The notes below the pieces were generated by a model. It was not told the origin of the DNA. It saw only the letters and a program-made list of their open reading frames with translations, and ran no database searches. Below are positions 31,340-32,500 of a DNA stretch of 32,500 nt, piece after piece. This DNA is from Cristatella mucedo (Eukaryota > Bryozoa > Phylactolaemata > Cristatellidae), in contig WPIO01000056.1 of NCBI GenBank assembly GCA_009760855.2, forward strand, positions 807,501-840,000, read 5' to 3'. The number at the start of each line of letters is the position of its first letter. Within the stretch, counting starts at the first letter, position 1. The translations under genes were made by a program, and so were the position numbers.

Positions 31340-31832
31340 ATGGCCGCGGGCGGAGCTCCGAAGGGCAGCCGCCGCGGCTGCTTCGCCGATGCCGACGAGG
31401 AGGAGGGTAATGACCGGCAGCAGCTGCTGCTGCACTGGGACTCGGTGCCTGCTGGCTCCTCAGCAGCTGCAGAGGAGTACGACGACGTGGAGCCGGTGGA
31501 CTTGCTGCTGCCTGGCCCCTCCCCCTGTCCCTCCTCCTCCGTCTCCTCACAGTGGCTCCGGGCAGGTGCTGCAGATGCAGAAGCAGCATCGGCGGCAGCC
31601 GGTGGTCGCAGCCAGCTGCTGCTGCTGCTGCCGCCGCCATCTCGGCAGGAGCGGCAGCAGCTACCGGCAGAGCTCGCCGAGCAGGACATTCCTATGCTGC
31701 CTCTGGGGCGACCAGCGTCGGCTGGGCAACAACCGCAAAGGCAGAGTGGGTCAGCAGTCAACCAGCAGCAGCAGCAACAGCAACACTCAGTGGTCGACCA
31801 ACTACTCTGGCCGCCTCCACCTCTCTACACAG
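31340..31832 (+). CDS. Candidate first coding exon, Gln/Leu/Ala-rich protein, family unknown
   Basis: An ATG at 31340 in good context (G at -3, G at +4) opens 164 codons plus one base, ending at CAG|GTAATG, an acceptable donor. The product starts MAAGGAPKGSRRGCF and has an acidic patch EEYDDVEPVD at about residues 45-54. Further on are a Ser/Pro stretch (59-70), an Ala-rich stretch (76-90), LLLLLPPP (93-100), a seven-Gln run (142-148) and WPPPP (157-161). No folded domain was recognised. It looks like a disordered N-terminus of a regulatory protein. Triplet runs use mixed codons (CAG and CAA; CTG with CCG and CCC), which supports coding over pure repeat. Unspliced, the frame would run into the GA array and stop at 32030-32032. 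The opposite-strand frame 31291-31761 is a Ser-rich shadow. Confidence 0.35.
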
Positions 31833-32017
31833 GTAATGACCTTCCCGCGTTGGTGCAGATACTCGCTTGCACTTTGCGAAGAAAGACAGGTGAAGGTCGA
31901 CTTCTGCGATTCAATCGTAGCAGGAGGCCAGATCTGCAAGGTAGGCATAATTGGAACACATTGGTGATTAGAAAACAGGCTTCTGAGCGTGAGGAAAGAC
32001 GGATAACACTAGGAGGG

Positions 32018-32207
32018 CGAGAGAGAAAGTAGAAGAGAAAGCAAGCGAGATAGAGAGCGAGAGAGAGAGAGAGAGAGAGCGAAAGAGAGAGAGGGAGATC
32101 AAGAGCGAGAGAGAGAGAGTGAGAGAGAGAGAGAGAGGGAGATCGAGAGCGAGAGAGAGTGAGAGAGAGAGAGAGCGAACGAGAACCAGAGAGAGACAGA
32201 GCGAGAG

Positions 32208-32238
<31 letters not shown>

Positions 32239-32239
32239 A
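32018..32239. repeat. (GA)n array with GC-containing interruptions
   Basis: GA is interrupted by AGCGAGA, GGGAGATC and similar units. It ends directly at the LINE tail that starts at 32240. Confidence 0.95.
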
Positions 32240-32375
32240 CGTTTGTTTATCAAGCACGATTTTACTCACCATTCAATTGCATTTCCCTTTGCAGCAAATG
32301 TAAAGGCCTAAAGATAGATTGGGTTCTCTGAGGGCGCTTTGTCAAGTGCATTATTATTATTATTATTATTATTAA
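32240..32375 (+). mobile_element. LINE 3' UTR and ATT tail
   Basis: It matches 28893-29020 closely: TTATCAAGCACGATTTTACT, CACCATTCAATTGCATTTC, GCAGCAAATGTAAAG, GTTCTCTGAGGGCGCTTT and then about ten ATT units. No coding sequence is attached. Confidence 0.9.
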
Positions 32376-32376
32376 C

Positions 32377-32416
32377 GAGAGAGAGAGAGGAGAGAGGGGG
32401 AGAGGGAGAGAAGAGA
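32377..32416. repeat. (GA)n array after the LINE tail
   Basis: A short GA array with GGGAGA interruptions follows the ATT tail within two bases. Confidence 0.9.
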
Positions 32417-32500
32417 AATTTCATCTCAGAGTCGGCAATGCAAGTGATTTTTTGTATTAACTGGCACACTCGATTTGCTCTGGGCCAGTGCAAGGTTACA

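Overview
This window looks like nuclear DNA of an invertebrate animal. It has no dense bacterial-type gene array. It has long dinucleotide arrays, several CpG-rich islands, decayed non-LTR retrotransposons with ATT-repeat tails, tRNA-like SINE heads, and a decayed copy of a multicopy ORF family I associate with invertebrate genomes. The phylum cannot be decided from the sequence. No complete cellular gene can be assigned.

Layout. 1-2650: unassigned DNA with a (CA)n and a very long (GA)n array. 2650-4540: CpG-rich, promoter-like, with two places that look like 5' exon ends. 4700-7600: a LINE 3' tail, tRNA-like SINE sequence and otherwise nothing recognised. 7640-12350: GC-rich, with CTG, GGGC and GCC triplet or tetranucleotide repeats and a 12-bp minisatellite. 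12695-15060: the most structured stretch, a minus-strand LINE broken by a SINE and by a near-perfect 284-bp inverted copy of its own 3' coding part. 15061-18870: mostly unassigned, with short tandem repeats. 18870-21700: a possible exon, SINE pieces around an AT-rich block, CT arrays and a plus-strand LINE. 22600-24700: a second LINE family, the decayed multicopy ORF family (minus strand) and another LINE tail. 24900-29020: a CT array, a tRNA-like half, two large pieces of the same LINE family facing each other (minus 25463-26455, plus 28243-29020), and between them a CpG-rich block with two TATA boxes. 29021-32500: an 18-G run, CT and GA arrays, one good candidate first coding exon (31340-31832) and a last LINE tail set between GA arrays.

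How parts relate. Most recognisable elements belong to one LINE system. The LINE copies share a 3' end of a hairpin, then (ATT)n. At least two tRNA-headed SINE copies end in a similar tail, as expected of SINEs that use a LINE reverse transcriptase. I found no defence, biosynthetic or other new enzymatic system. The most interesting signals are the nested inverted LINE/SINE structure, a compensatory change in the LINE tail hairpin, and the decayed ORF family.
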